The position numbers and the translations under genes were made by a program. The notes under the pieces are model-generated. The model was given only the letters and a program-made list of their open reading frames with translations, was not told where the DNA came from and made no database searches. This document shows positions 23,435-33,439 of a DNA stretch of 64,000 nt, piece by piece. The DNA is from Chlorella sorokiniana (lineage: Eukaryota; Chlorophyta; Trebouxiophyceae; Chlorellales; Chlorellaceae): the NCBI GenBank assembly GCA_025917655.1, contig CP084617.1:868001-932000 (forward strand). Direction: 5' to 3'. How positions within the stretch are numbered: the first letter of the stretch is position 1; each line of letters starts with the position of its first letter.

Positions 23435-25319
23435 TCACTGCCGGGCTGCACGCGCCGCGTCGTCGTCCGCCACCACCCACACCTCGTTGTGGCGGCCGGT
23501 GAGGCGGAAGGGCGGGTCGTAGCCGGCAAAGAAGAAGGAGTCCGACTGGTAGGGCAGCCCCTCAGCATCCAGCGCCTGAGCGCAACAGGCAAGGCAGCTT
23601 CTGTCAGTGGCCGGGAGAGCTTGGGGTTGGGGGCAGCGTTGCGCTGCGCCAGCAGCACCGCGTCAGCACGCTGCCCCAGGCCCTCAACCCCAGCCCCCAC
23701 CCCGCCCCCACGCCACCCACCCACCTCTGTCAGCTTCCTGGCCATGCGCGTAACGCTGTAGTCGTCCATCACGTAGCCGCCAGACTGCGGCGTGGCGGGG
23801 GAGGGTGGCGAGGTGTTGTGTGGTCCCGTGGCATGGCAGGCGCCCAGCGTGGGGACTCGGGGACACAGCAGGCGCCGATTGGCCCAGCAGGACCGGCACA
23901 CGCTGCAAGACGAGGTCGCAGGCTGAGGGGCAGCCCGCGCGCAGCGCGCGGCAGCCACAGGCGATCCGCTCCTGGCCGAAGGAGTGTCGCAGCGGTGGGC
24001 AATGCAGCAGGGTCTGCGACAGCAGCTGGTGCGGGCGCACCTGTGCCACGTAGGCACTAAAAGCGGGGCTCTCCGACACATACACGTCTGGGTTGTTGGG
24101 CTTTGGGGGCCCCTTGGACTGCGGTGCGGCGGAGTGGCGGAGCACAGGGATGGCAAGGGGGCAGATCGCTGGCAAGGTTCGGCCACCAGGCAGCTGAAGT
24201 TTCTTGCAGCTCCCGCAGGCTTGTGCTCAATGCAGCTGCCGCAGGCCTGCCCGCACACGCAAAGCGGAGCCGCCTCCTCACCTGGAGGGCGAAGGGGACG
24301 AAGAAGGAGATGGTGAAGTTGTTCTTGCAGAAGGGGCCCGCCGCCGATGTGCGGGTGAGCACCGGCGCCGTCATGGGGATCTTGGTGGCCGCGTGGTTGG
24401 CGCCGTCGATGTACTGGTACAGGCGCTGCGGCGGAACGGGGGGGACGCGCGTGCGTACGGGTGGGGATGGCAGCGAGCAGGGCTGCACGCCAGCAGCAGA
24501 CGCGGGTGGGCGAGCGGCGGCCACGAACCGCCAAACAACGGGGCCAGAACACGGCCCAGGGACCCTCAAACCGCTCTGCGTGACCTCAACGGGCACCCGC
24601 TGCACCATGCGGCTCAGGTGCCCTCGCAGCTGCCAGATTCCCCGAGCGGCTGCCCTGGGCCGCTCCCCGCCCGCACCTTGAAGCCGGAGGAGGCGGCCAG
24701 CGCATACGCGTACGCCTCCACGTCGGTGGACACCCAGGAGCCGGACTCGTAGTAGCGCAGCTCCCAAGCCTCGCTCGAGTTGACCTGAAAGGTTTGTGTG
24801 GGAGGGGGAGGGGGAGCGGGATTGCGTGTCACCCACCAGAAGCGGGGGCGCAACGCATTGGCATGATGCCCTTCTTGGCTTGCAGAGGAGAGGGCTCGAG
24901 CTGCGGCGGCGCCTGCACGGCTGGACACGCAGGCATTGCGCTGCTGCCTGTGCTGAGCAAGCCAACGCAGCAGGCATCGCGGCGAGCGGGGATGCACAGC
25001 CTCGCGGCCCCTCTGCTGGCAAGGCGGCCGGCGGCGGCGGCGACGCACCACAGTGAACTTGGGGCAGTCCAGGTTATGGCAGAACCAGGGGCTGGGGCGC
25101 CTACAACAGGGAAGATTCTCGTTAATACGGCTTCGGAAACTAACAGAAACAGTCCAGCGCAGCTGGAGGCTCCCAGAACCTGGGCTCACCCACGGTGGGC
25201 GCAGCGTCTGCCGCCGACAGGGCGGCGGAGACCGCGGGACGCGCTGCGGCCGCTTGCCCGACGCCAGCCGCCGCCAAGATGAGCGCCAGAAGCGCTGTTG
25301 CCCCTGCGCACTTCACCAT
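23435..25319 (-). CDS. SOUL-family haem-binding protein, secreted or lumenal
   Basis: The first exon starts at 25319 with a clear signal-type N-terminus (MVKCAGATALLALILAAAGV). The next exon has WFCHNLDCPKFTVV, the Cys-His-Asp-Cys-Pro opening seen in algal and plant SOUL proteins. Then come WELRYYESGSWVSTDV (about 24765-24715), YQYIDGANHAATKIPMTAPV (about 24425-24370), FCKNNFTISFFVPFALQ, NNPDVYVSESPAFSAYVAQ (about 24095-24040), GGYVMDDYSVTRMARKLTE (about 23785-23730) and the C-terminus SDSFFFAGYDPPFRLTGRHN with a stop at 23435-23437. The order matches HEBP/SOUL proteins, which bind haem or tetrapyrroles. At least six exons; some junctions do not keep phase as read, so one exon edge is uncertain. 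The signal peptide suggests secretion, the thylakoid lumen or the eyespot; which one is not shown. Confidence 0.85.
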
Positions 25320-26149
25320 CGCGCACGGAAGGCGCTCTGGCCCGCCCAGAAACCTTGCTGAGAAACGAGGGAAGCCTGCTTGTCCAAAACCGACTCTCGG
25401 TGCAGTAATGAGCAGCAGAAACTGAAGAACTGTATGACCGACAAAGGTGGATTAGCACACGCTTCAAGCCTTGCAGGCCAGGTGGCGACGGCGCGGCACG
25501 CATGCTTTGGCTCGATGCACCCCACTTCCAGTGCGCAGGGATGATGTAGCTGAATGCTTGGAGCATCAATGCCGGCTACACAAGCTTTTGCCTGGTTTGT
25601 TTTGTTTTTTGGGTTCATCGCACAGTGCATCACGTACTCACAACAGCCGCCTTCCGACTGGAGCTCACATTAGCGATAGACATCCACTTCAGGTTTCAAG
25701 GCATGCTAAAGCGCTGGCACCAGCCCCCTTCCAGTGTGTCTCCAGATCTATAAGACATCAACACCACAGCGTATACTGGGTCAATGCGCTTGGGTTCCTG
25801 CAGGCACCCGACGACGGCGGTGTGCGTGATGCGCTGTCCCGACAAAGCTCACGTGATGGCCTGATCAAGACGCCGCAAATCAACCGTTCGCTGCTTGTTC
25901 AGTATCTCTATCAGCTGTCTGGTTCTCCGGTGCTGCGGCTTGTCCTCTTCCCACGCCCGAAGTTTTTCTGCCAGCAGTCGGCCTTAACGTAGGCCGTTAG
26001 CAGCTCATCCCTGCATTTATGCACTTTGATGCATCCTCCCTTGGAAATTCGCCAGCACCCAAGCTGTAAAGAGGTGGGCTGCGTGACGCAGAGTAGCGCG
26101 CTCCCCGGCATTATCATCTCCTTTAACCTGCGTTCAGCCTCCTTGATCA
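25320..26149. other. Divergent intergenic region, SOUL and CMC2
   Basis: About 830 bp between two divergent starts, of lower GC than the flanking exons. No open frame here has splice signals or a known domain. It should contain both promoters; no specific box stands out. Confidence 0.4.
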
Positions 26150-26774
26150 ATGCACTATGATCGAAGGCTCATGGTGGACACTGCTGAGCAGCCCGCCGCC
26201 GCCGGCGCCTGCCGCTGCCGCTGCCTGCGTCCTGGTTATGCCCTGCTGCAACCTGCCAGCCCTGCGCCCCTCTCCCCCTCACTGTTTGCTGCAGTACATC
26301 CTTGCCTTGAAGCAGTGCCACGCTGGTCATCCAGTGGCCAAGTTCTGGGGTGTGTGCAACGACGCCGCCAAGGCCCTGAACGTGTGCCTGCAGGAGGAGA
26401 AGGTGGAGAAGCGGTGAGGGCGGGGCCAGCAGCCGCTCGCCTGCTTGATGCTTGGCAGGCCGCGCTTGCCCCTGCAAGCTGCGTTGTGCATGCGGGGCGG
26501 CAGGGCGTTACCGCCCAGCTCGACGCTGCTTGCTGGTGCTTCCGTGTCGCTTTGCCAACGCTTGGGCTCTGGTTTGGCCGCTGCCTGCAGCGCCAAGAAC
26601 AGGGAACGGCTGCAGGCGGAGCAGTCGCGGCTGCGCGCTCGCTTCGAGGCGCGGCGGCGCCAGGCGGAGGCAGAGGCTCAAGGGCGGCAGCCGCCGCCCG
26701 CCGGCGAGGGCACCCGGCTGCCGGGCTACTGGATCCCCGAGCAGCGCGGCATCCCCAGCCAGCAGCCGCAGTGA
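26150..26774 (+). CDS. CMC2: CMC2-type mitochondrial twin-CX9C protein
   Basis: Three exons. Exon 2 (26295-26413) carries YILALKQCHAGHPVAKFWG, then VCNDAAKALNVCLQEEKVEK, with Cys pairs spaced CX12C and CX9C as in CMC2. Exon 3 (26591-26774) continues with a charged helix (AKNRERLQAEQSRLRARFEA) and a Pro/Gln-rich end. CMC2 proteins sit in the mitochondrial intermembrane space, are imported by the MIA40 route and support cytochrome c oxidase assembly. The proposed start at 26150 gives MHYDRRLM, resembling the MHP opening of the family, and its donor and the exon 2 acceptor are both phase 0. The C-terminal tail is longer than in yeast or human. The start is the least certain part. Confidence 0.8.
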
Positions 26775-26818
26775 GCAGTGAGCAGTGAGCAGCGAGCAGC
26801 GAGCGGTGAGCAGTGAGC
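26772..26818 (+). repeat. Short tandem repeat GTGAGCA
   Basis: Six to seven units of a 7-bp repeat (GTGAGCA/GCGAGCA variants) begin at the CMC2 stop codon. They occupy most of the spacer before the next gene. Each unit resembles a 5' splice donor. Confidence 0.8.
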
Positions 26819-26858
26819 CGCCGCCAAGCTGGAGCCGCTACCAGAGGACAAGCTGGCC

Positions 26859-28050
26859 ATGGAGGCAGGCGACAGCGCGAGCCGGCCCGAGCAGCCAGCG
26901 CCGCAGCCAGCGCTTGCTGGGCAGCCGGAGCTGGTGACGGGGCAGGGCCCTGGCGAGCCGCCTGCCCGCGCTGAGCAGCAGGCGCGGCGCCTGCCCCGCG
27001 TGCTGCTGGCGGCCACGGGCAGCGTGGCGGCCATCAAGCTGGGGCAGCTGTGGGAGCTGCTGCGCCAGGTGCGCAGAACTCGCACCGCTGCGGCGCACCA
27101 GCCATGCGTTGCGCAGCGCAGCGCAGCACGGTGTGTGCTGCTCGCAAGCCGACCCCGCCTGCTGCTGCTCCCATCCGCCCGCCTCGCAGTTTGCCGAGGT
27201 CAGAGTGATGGTCACCAAAGCGGCGCTGAACTTTGTGCGGCGGGAGGAGCTGCCCGAGCTGCTAGGTGGGCGCCGTTGTGGGGCGGCGCAGGGAGCCTTG
27301 GGACCTGCCAGGCTCGCGGGGAGAGCGAAGCCAGCCCCTTCTGCTCATGCCACACATCAGGCGCGACTGCGGCTTCACCGTGCCCTTTTTCCTGCGCGCT
27401 GCGCAGACGACGACCGCGAGTGGCGGGACTGGAAGGAGGTGGGGGACCCCGTGGAGCACATTGAGCTGCGGCGCTGGGCAGATGCACTTGTGATTGCGCC
27501 CCTGTCAGGTGAGGGGAGGCCGGCGGCGGGGTGGGGGTGCGTTGGCGGGTGTGCGTGCGTGGCTGTGTGCTCATGCCGGCATCTGAGTCCGTATGCTGCG
27601 TGTGCCTCGTCGCCCGCAGCCAACACGCTTGCCAAGGTGGCAAACGGGCTGTGCGACAACCTGGTCACCTGCGTTGTCAGGTGGGTGGCCCGCGGGCTGG
27701 TCGCCCAGCAGATGGGGTGATCGGTTGAGCGGGGGCGGAGCGAGGGCCCCGACGCCTCGCGATGCAAGCACCCTCGCGCCGTGCCACCCCCTCCCCCTCC
27801 ACCCCTGGCGGCAGGGCCTGGGATTGGTCCAAGCCGCTGCTGCTGGCCGGCCATGAACACCTTCATGTGGGACAGCCCCCTGACGGCGCAGCAGCTGGAG
27901 GCCTGCCAGCGGCTGGGCGCGCTGGTGGTGCCGCCCGTCACCAAGCGGCTGGCGTGCGGGGATGTGGGCAGCGGCGCCATGGCCGCGCCGCACGACATCG
28001 CTGACGCCTGCCGGCGAGCGCTAGAGGCGCAGGGCTTGCGGTGTGGCTGA
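26859..28050 (+). CDS. PPCDC: Phosphopantothenoylcysteine decarboxylase (HAL3/PPCDC)
   Basis: This flavoprotein converts 4'-phosphopantothenoylcysteine to phosphopantetheine in coenzyme A synthesis. Five or more exons. After a Glu/Pro/Ala-rich leader, the Rossmann-like core begins with RVLLAATGSVAAIKLGQLWE (about 26998-27057). Then come VRVMVTKAALNFV, DPVEHIELRRWADALVIAPL (27448-27505) with the catalytic His, and NTLAKVANGLCDNLVTCVVR (27622-27680), AWDWSKPLLLA, PAMNTFMW (about 27850) and KRLACGDVGSGAMA (about 27943-27985) with the conserved active-site Cys. The stop is at 28048-28050. Between PLLLA and PAMNT the frame shifts by one at 27847-27853 (a G/C run), although both sides are well conserved. 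The start lies only 84 bp after the CMC2 stop, so the promoter may overlap the CMC2 3' end. Confidence 0.88.
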
Positions 28051-28384
28051 TGTTGTACGACTGCCCGCCTTTTGTGGGTGGCGGGCAACAATTGTGATCT
28101 GTGAACCGCAAGGCAAAGCGTATTGCCAAGCGCTGGTCAGTGCGAGGCGGAAGGAGGAGGGTTGCTGCTTGCAGCAGGCGTTGCCAGGCTGGATCTGCCT
28201 CCAGCGACTGTCGCCGCTCTGCTATGCGCCGCGTCAGCTCATCCAGCGGCTGCTTCCTCCAGAGGGTGCAGCGGCATCCATTTGACAGCTCGGAAGCTTG
28301 CGCAACTCCAGCCGCTGCCTCCTCCAACACCTGGGGGCAGCCGGCTTCAACCAGCTTTGTAATGCGGCGCAGTACAACAGGCAT
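28051..28384 (-). CDS. Possible exon of an unrecognised helical protein
   Basis: An open minus-strand stretch reads VVLRRITKLVEAGCPQVLEE, then TLWRKQPLDELTRRIAERR and LLLPPRTDQRLAIRFALRF. Its amphipathic composition looks more like real coding sequence than its surroundings, but no start, splice partner or family can be assigned. It abuts the 3' end of the PPCDC gene on the opposite strand. It could be an exon of a degraded gene from which the inverted repeats to the right derive, or chance. Confidence 0.22.
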
Positions 28385-28644
28385 GCAGTCGCCGCGGCTG
28401 ATGTAGCAGTAAATACACAGCCTCTGGCCACATGGCAGGCTGGCAATGCCGCAAGCAAGGCAGTTGCTGCTTCACTGTTCCCCCTTTGGCTCCTGCGGCA
28501 CTTCGTGCGTGGCTGTGCAAGGTTGTGGCAGCAGCTCACCATTGTTGAGCAAAACGTTGAGCAAGCACAACCTCCTGAATCCTTGGCGCCAATGCGCCCT
28601 GCGCGGCGCGGCAATGAAGCAGGAGGGGGAGGCAAGGAGGCATC

Positions 28645-29035
28645 CCGCACCGCGGTCTGGACTTGCTCGCCAGCACGCCGCAGAAACAGGGCTCGACAGG
28701 GCGCACACAGCAGGGCTGCTGGCTGCACTCACTGCCGATGCGGCCCGTCCCCACGAGCAGCAGCTCTTCTCTTCCTGGCATGGCCTGGCCGCGCTGTGCC
28801 TGCTGCGCAGCCAGCCACTGGCGGGAACCCTACGAGCAGCAGCTCTTCTCTTCCCGCCAATGGCTAACTGCGCAGCTGGCACAGCGCGGCCAGGCCATGC
28901 CAGGAAGGTAGGCGCCGCAGCTCGTGGCGACAGGCTCCAACAGCAGTGCGTGCAGGTTGCAGCCATGCTGCGTGTGCCATGCACGGTGCGGCCGGGACAT
29001 GCCTGATCCCAGGCGGGGTGCGGGTGCCCTCCACT
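28645..29035. repeat. Inverted repeat 1 of the hairpin cluster
   Basis: The core is a perfect 29-bp inverted match: TTCCTGGCATGGCCTGGCCG at 28771 continues to about 28800, and its reverse complement is at 28879-28907. Pairing extends outward imperfectly over about 150 nt per arm, for example CACGAGCAGCAGCTC near 28755 with GCCGCAGCTCGTGG near 28915. The loop is about 70 nt and itself contains a smaller inverted match. Confidence 0.7.
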
Positions 29036-29114
29036 GCATGTGGCGGGGTTGATCCAAATGGTGGTGATGGCTGGGAGCGCACGTGCAGCAGCTGCAATTC
29101 AGGAGGGCAAGACA

Positions 29115-29470
29115 GCCCACCTGCTCGTAGCAGGTGTGTGCCGTGCTTAGCAACAAAAGGGGGCGGCAGGCGGCAGGCCACAGCCACAGCGCCGCAAAGG
29201 CCGTTCTCAGGCCGCCGCACTTGCTCCGGTCGCGCGGCAGTGCCTGGCCCAATCGTTGGTAGCCGGGGGCGCGCTGCAGCAGCTGCGCCTCGGCTGCTGC
29301 CAGCGGCGCGCTCACGGCTACCAGCGGTTGGGCCAAGCACTACAGTGCAGCCTGAGCTAGTGCAGCGGTCTCAAGACGGCCTTACGAGCGCTGTGGCTGC
29401 GGCCGGCGGCCTGTCGCCTCTTTTGCTGCTGAGCACGGCACACATCTGCCGCAAGCTGCTGCCGGCGGCG
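29115..29470. repeat. Inverted repeat 2 of the hairpin cluster
   Basis: The arms are about 29120-29285 and 29300-29465 with a very short loop. Examples: GCCTGGCCCAATCGTTGG (about 29249) pairs with CCAGCGGTTGGGCCAAGC (about 29320), and GTGTGTGCCGTGCTTAGCA (about 29131) pairs with TGCTGAGCACGGCACACA (about 29428). Identity is roughly 75-85 percent by eye, with small bulges. Confidence 0.7.
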
Positions 29471-29784
29471 CACGTCGACCACGCGGCCGCCCACCCGCGC
29501 CATCCCCCGCGTGCAGATGCTGCTGCAGGATGCAGCCGTACTCGCGGCCCACTGCGCCGGCAGCCCCAGGCATACGGAAAAAGGGGAGCTAAGGAAGCAG
29601 ACAGCCAGCGCAAACCAGCCCCGCAGCCCACCCACCCACACCGCTGGCCAGAACCGCTGCCAAGTGCGCCGCCACAGGGATGTCCAAAACATGGCCGCCA
29701 GCAGCGTGGGGTACTGGGGGCGCGCCGCGGCAAAGGTGGCCGTGCGACGCACCCAGCGAGCTCGCTGCAGGCTGGCCCCGCCTC

Positions 29785-29990
29785 CACCGTCCACCACAGC
29801 CATGCTTGCAGGTGTTGTGCAGGGCGGCGTCCAGCAGCGGCGCAACCAGCTTGAAGGCGTGGCCCAGCAACGGCGAGCCCTACAGCTGGTTGCGCCGCTG
29901 CTGGACGGTGGCGGCGGCTTGAAGGGCTCGCCGTTGCTGCCGCTCCCGCTGCTCACCAGCGTCAGAGCATTGCTGGTGGCGGGGCGCTGC
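29785..29990. repeat. Inverted repeat 3 of the hairpin cluster
   Basis: GTCCAGCAGCGGCGCAACCA (about 29837) pairs with TGGTTGCGCCGCTGCTGGAC (about 29887), a perfect 20-bp match. The pairing continues through AACGGCGAGCCC with GGGCTCGCCGTT. Weaker pairing reaches about 29785 and 29990. The loop is close to zero, so this is a near-palindrome. Confidence 0.7.
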
Positions 29991-30034
29991 CGCGGTGAGC
30001 GGGTGTGTGGTGCCCTCTGCCCTTCTGTGCGCAG

Positions 30035-30460
30035 CAGCAGGCCCCCTGACCCTGTTCATGACATGGATGGAGCACACGGGGTTGCCGCAGCCGCCACGGA
30101 AATGGGCTGGCAGCAGTGGTGTGACGCCGCCACGCACGCCCCTGAACATGTTGGCGGGTGGGACAGCTGCAGCGCCACCGACTGCAGGCAGTTGTCAAGC
30201 TCGAAGAACTCGGGCGGCTGGCCCACTGCCTGGCCACCTGCCTAGCGTGCAGGACCAGCAGCCCGAGTATTTCCACTTGCCAACTGCCAGCCATCGGTGG
30301 CGCTGCAGATGTCCTGCCTTCCAACATCTTCAGCGGCGTGCGTGGCGGCGCCCCACCGCTAGCGCCAGTCCCGGCGGCATCCTCTGTGGCGGCTGCGGCG
30401 ACCCCATCAGTTCCATCGACGTCATGAACAGGGTCAGGGGGCCTGCCGCGGAGGCTGCAC
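30035..30460. repeat. Inverted repeat 4 of the hairpin cluster, longest arms
   Basis: Arms of about 200 nt at 30041-30235 and 30255-30455. The outer ends are AGGCCCCCTGACCCTGTTCA (about 30046) and TGAACAGGGTCAGGGGGCCT (about 30424). Inner pairs include CAGCGCCACCGA with TCGGTGGCGCTG. Identity over the arms is about 80-85 percent by eye, with loop sequence around 30236-30254. Confidence 0.75.
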
Positions 30461-30564
30461 AGCCGCCCTGGCAGCTCTTGCCGGGCACCCACAGGCAGCT
30501 GGCCTACCTTCACCTGTGCAAAGGCGGATGACGTCACAGTGGCATGCGCAGGCAACAGGAAACC

Positions 30565-30712
30565 CAGCGGGTGACGCTGCGCCGACCTGCTGGAGCCAGC
30601 CTCTTTGGGAGGCTCCTCCTCGCTGCCTGTGTTGGCAGCTGTTTTGGCGAGGGGTAGCCTCCCGAGGAGGGCAGAGTCCAGCAGGTCGGCGCAGCGTCAC
30701 CAAGCCTTCCTG
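30565..30712. repeat. Inverted repeat 5 of the hairpin cluster
   Basis: GGTGACGCTGCGCCGACCTG at about 30570 pairs exactly with CAGGTCGGCGCAGCGTCACC at about 30682. The arms are about 55 nt (30570-30624 and 30648-30702), the loop about 25 nt, and AGCCTCTTTGGGAGGCTCCT pairs with AGGAGG and CCTCCCGAG elements of the other arm. Confidence 0.75.
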
Positions 30713-31844
30713 GGCCGACAAGGTCTCCTCAATTGGTGTCTGCGATTCAGGCTCACAGGGCGGGTTGCAATCCTGCAGACAGGCTGCCTGGGCAGGCTCG
30801 GCGCTGTGCACACCAGCTGGCATGGCTGCCCGAGCGCGGGGCGCACCTACAGCAAGCAGGAACCGCGGGCGGATTGTGCCGTGGAAGATTTGCTGCCTAG
30901 CCACTGCAGCCTTCCTGATTGGCAAACCTGCACCGGGCCGCAGACAAGCTAAGCAGGCGGTGGCGGGCGAGCGGCAGCGGCAGCGGCGGCAGCAGCGGAG
31001 GGGCGACGGCAGCGGCAGCGGCGGCAGCGGCGGGAGGCGGGCGGCGGCAGCGGGCGGCGGCGGTCGAGCACCTGTCTTGCCCCAGGCAGCCGCTTGTGGC
31101 TGTTTTCCTGCGGCCACGAGCTCCTCAAAGCTGCGGGCAGGAATCGGCGGGAAAGGGAGCGATCAGGGGCTGGCAGCAGAAGGCCTGAAGGCACTGCGAG
31201 CAGAAGGCAGGCGCAGGGAAGCTTGGCAGCGAATGCACAGCGAGACTCGCATGCACAGCCCCGCAGGGCCAGATAAACGGGGTTTGCGCCGTCCAAGGCC
31301 TCGCCGCTGCTGTCGTCGGGGCCCATACGGCAGTGTCAGTCTTCCTTTGACACAAACTAACAATATTTCAGGCCTGTGTCGACTCGGGTTGAACTCGGCT
31401 CCTGGCCTTGTCGAATGGCCCATGGAGGGGCTGGTGGCGTGCCATGGCAAGTGACTGGCGAGGCACCATTTGCAAGGAGGGGGAGGAAGGAAACAATGGG
31501 GGAAGGAAGTTGCGCGCAGCGAGAGAGAGAGAAGAGAGAAGGGCGCCCAGCGCCTGGAGGTGCGGCCAGCAGACCGGCGGCGTCAGCGGTAGGGCAGCCA
31601 GGTCGCGCGGGCGTGGGGCCAAGGCAGGCGTGGTGGAGGCCCCGCCGACCGTTGCCGCTGCTCCGCAAGGGGGCAAGCTGGTGGCTCGAGGCCTATCGGC
31701 ATGCAGCCGGAGGGTGGTGGAAAACCCTACAACCGTCGCTGGCTGACCCAGGCAGACAGCCGCCATCGCATGATCGGGACACTGCACGAATGCACACAGC
31801 TGCTTTGCCGCCCCGCCCTACTTCACTAGAACGTGCCAGTTTTG
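30713..31844. other. Intergenic region with simple repeats
   Basis: No supported gene. It contains a GGCAGC/GGCGGC-type simple repeat at about 30960-31070 and a GA-rich tract at about 31518-31545. Long open frames here are products of high GC and low stop frequency, and code for Arg/Ala/Gly-rich strings on several frames at once. Confidence 0.5.
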
Positions 31845-31854
31845 ACTGTTACAG

Positions 31855-32944
31855 AGACCAGGTGCGGCAACGTGCTGGGGACACACAACAGTGCCTCCCA
31901 CTAGCTCTGGTACAACACCTAAGCACGGGCGCAATCCGGGGATCGGGCGCAGAGGGCGGTAGGGGAGCGGAGGGCGCCTGGGAGCACAACCAAAGCGCCG
32001 CCAGCGAAGCAGCAGACACAGAAAGGCGGGGGTGCGGGGCGCCGGTTACGCATGTGGGCACCATCGCACGCCACGGCAGGGCCGCCAGACGGGTCAGAAT
32101 GGGGATGGAGAGGGGGAAGTCAGGCCCCCGCAGGCGGCGGCAGCAGCCTCGCTGACAGCCACGCGGTGTAGCCCGCCTCGGCGCTGTGGCCGGGAGGCGG
32201 CCAGACGGGCGGGCGGAAACGACACAGGGCAGGCGGGGGACACTGAAGCGTCATGCAGCGGGTCAGGCAGGAGAGTAGCAGAGGGGACCAACTGTAAAGG
32301 AACGAGATGGGGACGCGGGGCAGGGCCGCCCCGCAGGCCCAGCAGGGCGGGCGGGGCACACAGGCCGGGGTCAGGCGCTAGGCATCAGGGAGTGGAGGGA
32401 GGCCGCAACTGCAGGCGGCCATTTTGAAAAGAAGGGGTGCGTGGTGGCCACCACGCACCCCCATGGGGATGCGGCCAAGCCAAGCGGCAGGCGCCAGGTC
32501 CAGGGCATGAAAATCAGCAAGAAGGGACCAAAGCACACCGACCGCCGAGCGGCAGGCGGCGGGGAGGGGGCCTGTGGGGGTTGGGGCAGCGGCGCGGGGG
32601 CGCCGCCGGCTCTAGCGGAGGCGGGGGGCTCTGGCTGGCGGCGGCCGAAGCCGCCGGGCCAGGGGGCTCGGGAGGCTGGGCCCGCCAGGCGTGACGTGAC
32701 TGTTGCAACTTGACTTTTACAGAGATCAGGCTTGACTTGACTTGACTGTTATAGAGACCAGGCGCGGCGAAAGCTGAAAAATGGGCTTTTGGCTTTATGT
32801 GCGTCAGGTGTGATTGGGGATGCATCGCAAAGCATCATCACGACTCGTGGCTGGTGCCGAATGCACTAGTGGTATAGTGGTAGCATAGGTCCTTGCCAAA
32901 AGCGAAATCATTCGATCGTCGCAACGCGGACCAGACCGGAGTTC
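31855..32944 (+). repeat. Left arm of the long inverted repeat
   Basis: Matches the reverse complement of 35144-36233 at roughly 75-90 percent by eye, with small indels. The best-conserved part is 32700-32944, including ATGGGCTTTTGGCTTTATGT and the tRNA-Gly-like end. The arm holds internal direct copies of GACTGTTA(C/T)AGAGACCAGG at 31844 and 32746 and a CTTGACTTGACTTGAC run at about 32732. Confidence 0.85.
32863..32944 (+). pseudogene. Truncated tRNA-Gly(GCC) copy in the left arm
   Basis: Begins GCACTAGTGGTATAGTGGTA and includes the anticodon stem and intron. Similarity to the intact copy at 35127-35225 ends at GGAGTTC, so half of the T arm and the acceptor 3' strand are missing. The end of the match is also the inner end of the inverted repeat. 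Confidence 0.8.
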
Positions 32945-33225
32945 TGCGAAATACACGGGCCGGGAGCCGGAGCTGGCGGCCACTCGACGTTCGCGGCCAC
33001 TCGCACTGGGGTTCCCAAGCCCAGAGTGTTGCCCCAGGAGGCCCGTGGGTGTCATGGAGGGCCGCACGAGGCCTGGAGGCTCTTGCAAACCAACGAACAA
33101 CGGCCGATTTTTTTGGGACTCGAAAACAAGGGTTACCGATTATATTATAACAAAAATTGTCGGGGTCACCAAGAACACTCGAGCCAGGCATCTGGCTATA
33201 CCCTACTGCCCGATCTAAGATCGGA

Positions 33226-33305
33226 GACACTATGGCGGAGCGGTCTAACGCGCTGTGTTCAGGTCGCAGTCCGAAAGGGCGCAGGTTCGAATCCTGCTGG
33301 TGTCA
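33226..33305 (+). tRNA. tRNA-Leu (anticodon CAG)
   Basis: Folds as a class II tRNA of 80 nt. The acceptor strand GACACTA pairs with TGGTGTC, the discriminator base is A, and the D arm contains GAGCGGTCTAA. The anticodon stem CTGTG/CGCAG carries the loop TTCAGGT, giving anticodon CAG. The variable arm is TCCGAAAGGGC, and the T arm is GCAGG-TTCGAAT-CCTGC. No intron. It lies inside the composite inverted-repeat element, an unusual place for a complete tRNA gene. Confidence 0.9.
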
Positions 33306-33439
33306 ACACCTTTTGTTTGGCAGATTAGCACTGGACCTGCGAAAGAGGGGCAGAGGATCGCTGCAAAGGGGCTTCATGGTATCAGAGCAGGCCATCTTTG
33401 TTGCGCATGGTGATGGAGAGCTACAGCGCCAGGGGCCGG

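Noticed and set aside
28298-31454. Long open frames of 150-310 residues on both strands
   Set aside because: They are Ala/Arg/Pro/Gly-rich in several frames at once and cross inverted-repeat arms, as expected from GC-rich DNA with few stops. No splice pattern or domain supports them.
32863-32944. Functional tRNA-Gly in the left arm
   Set aside because: The T arm and acceptor 3' strand are not present, so it cannot fold as a tRNA.
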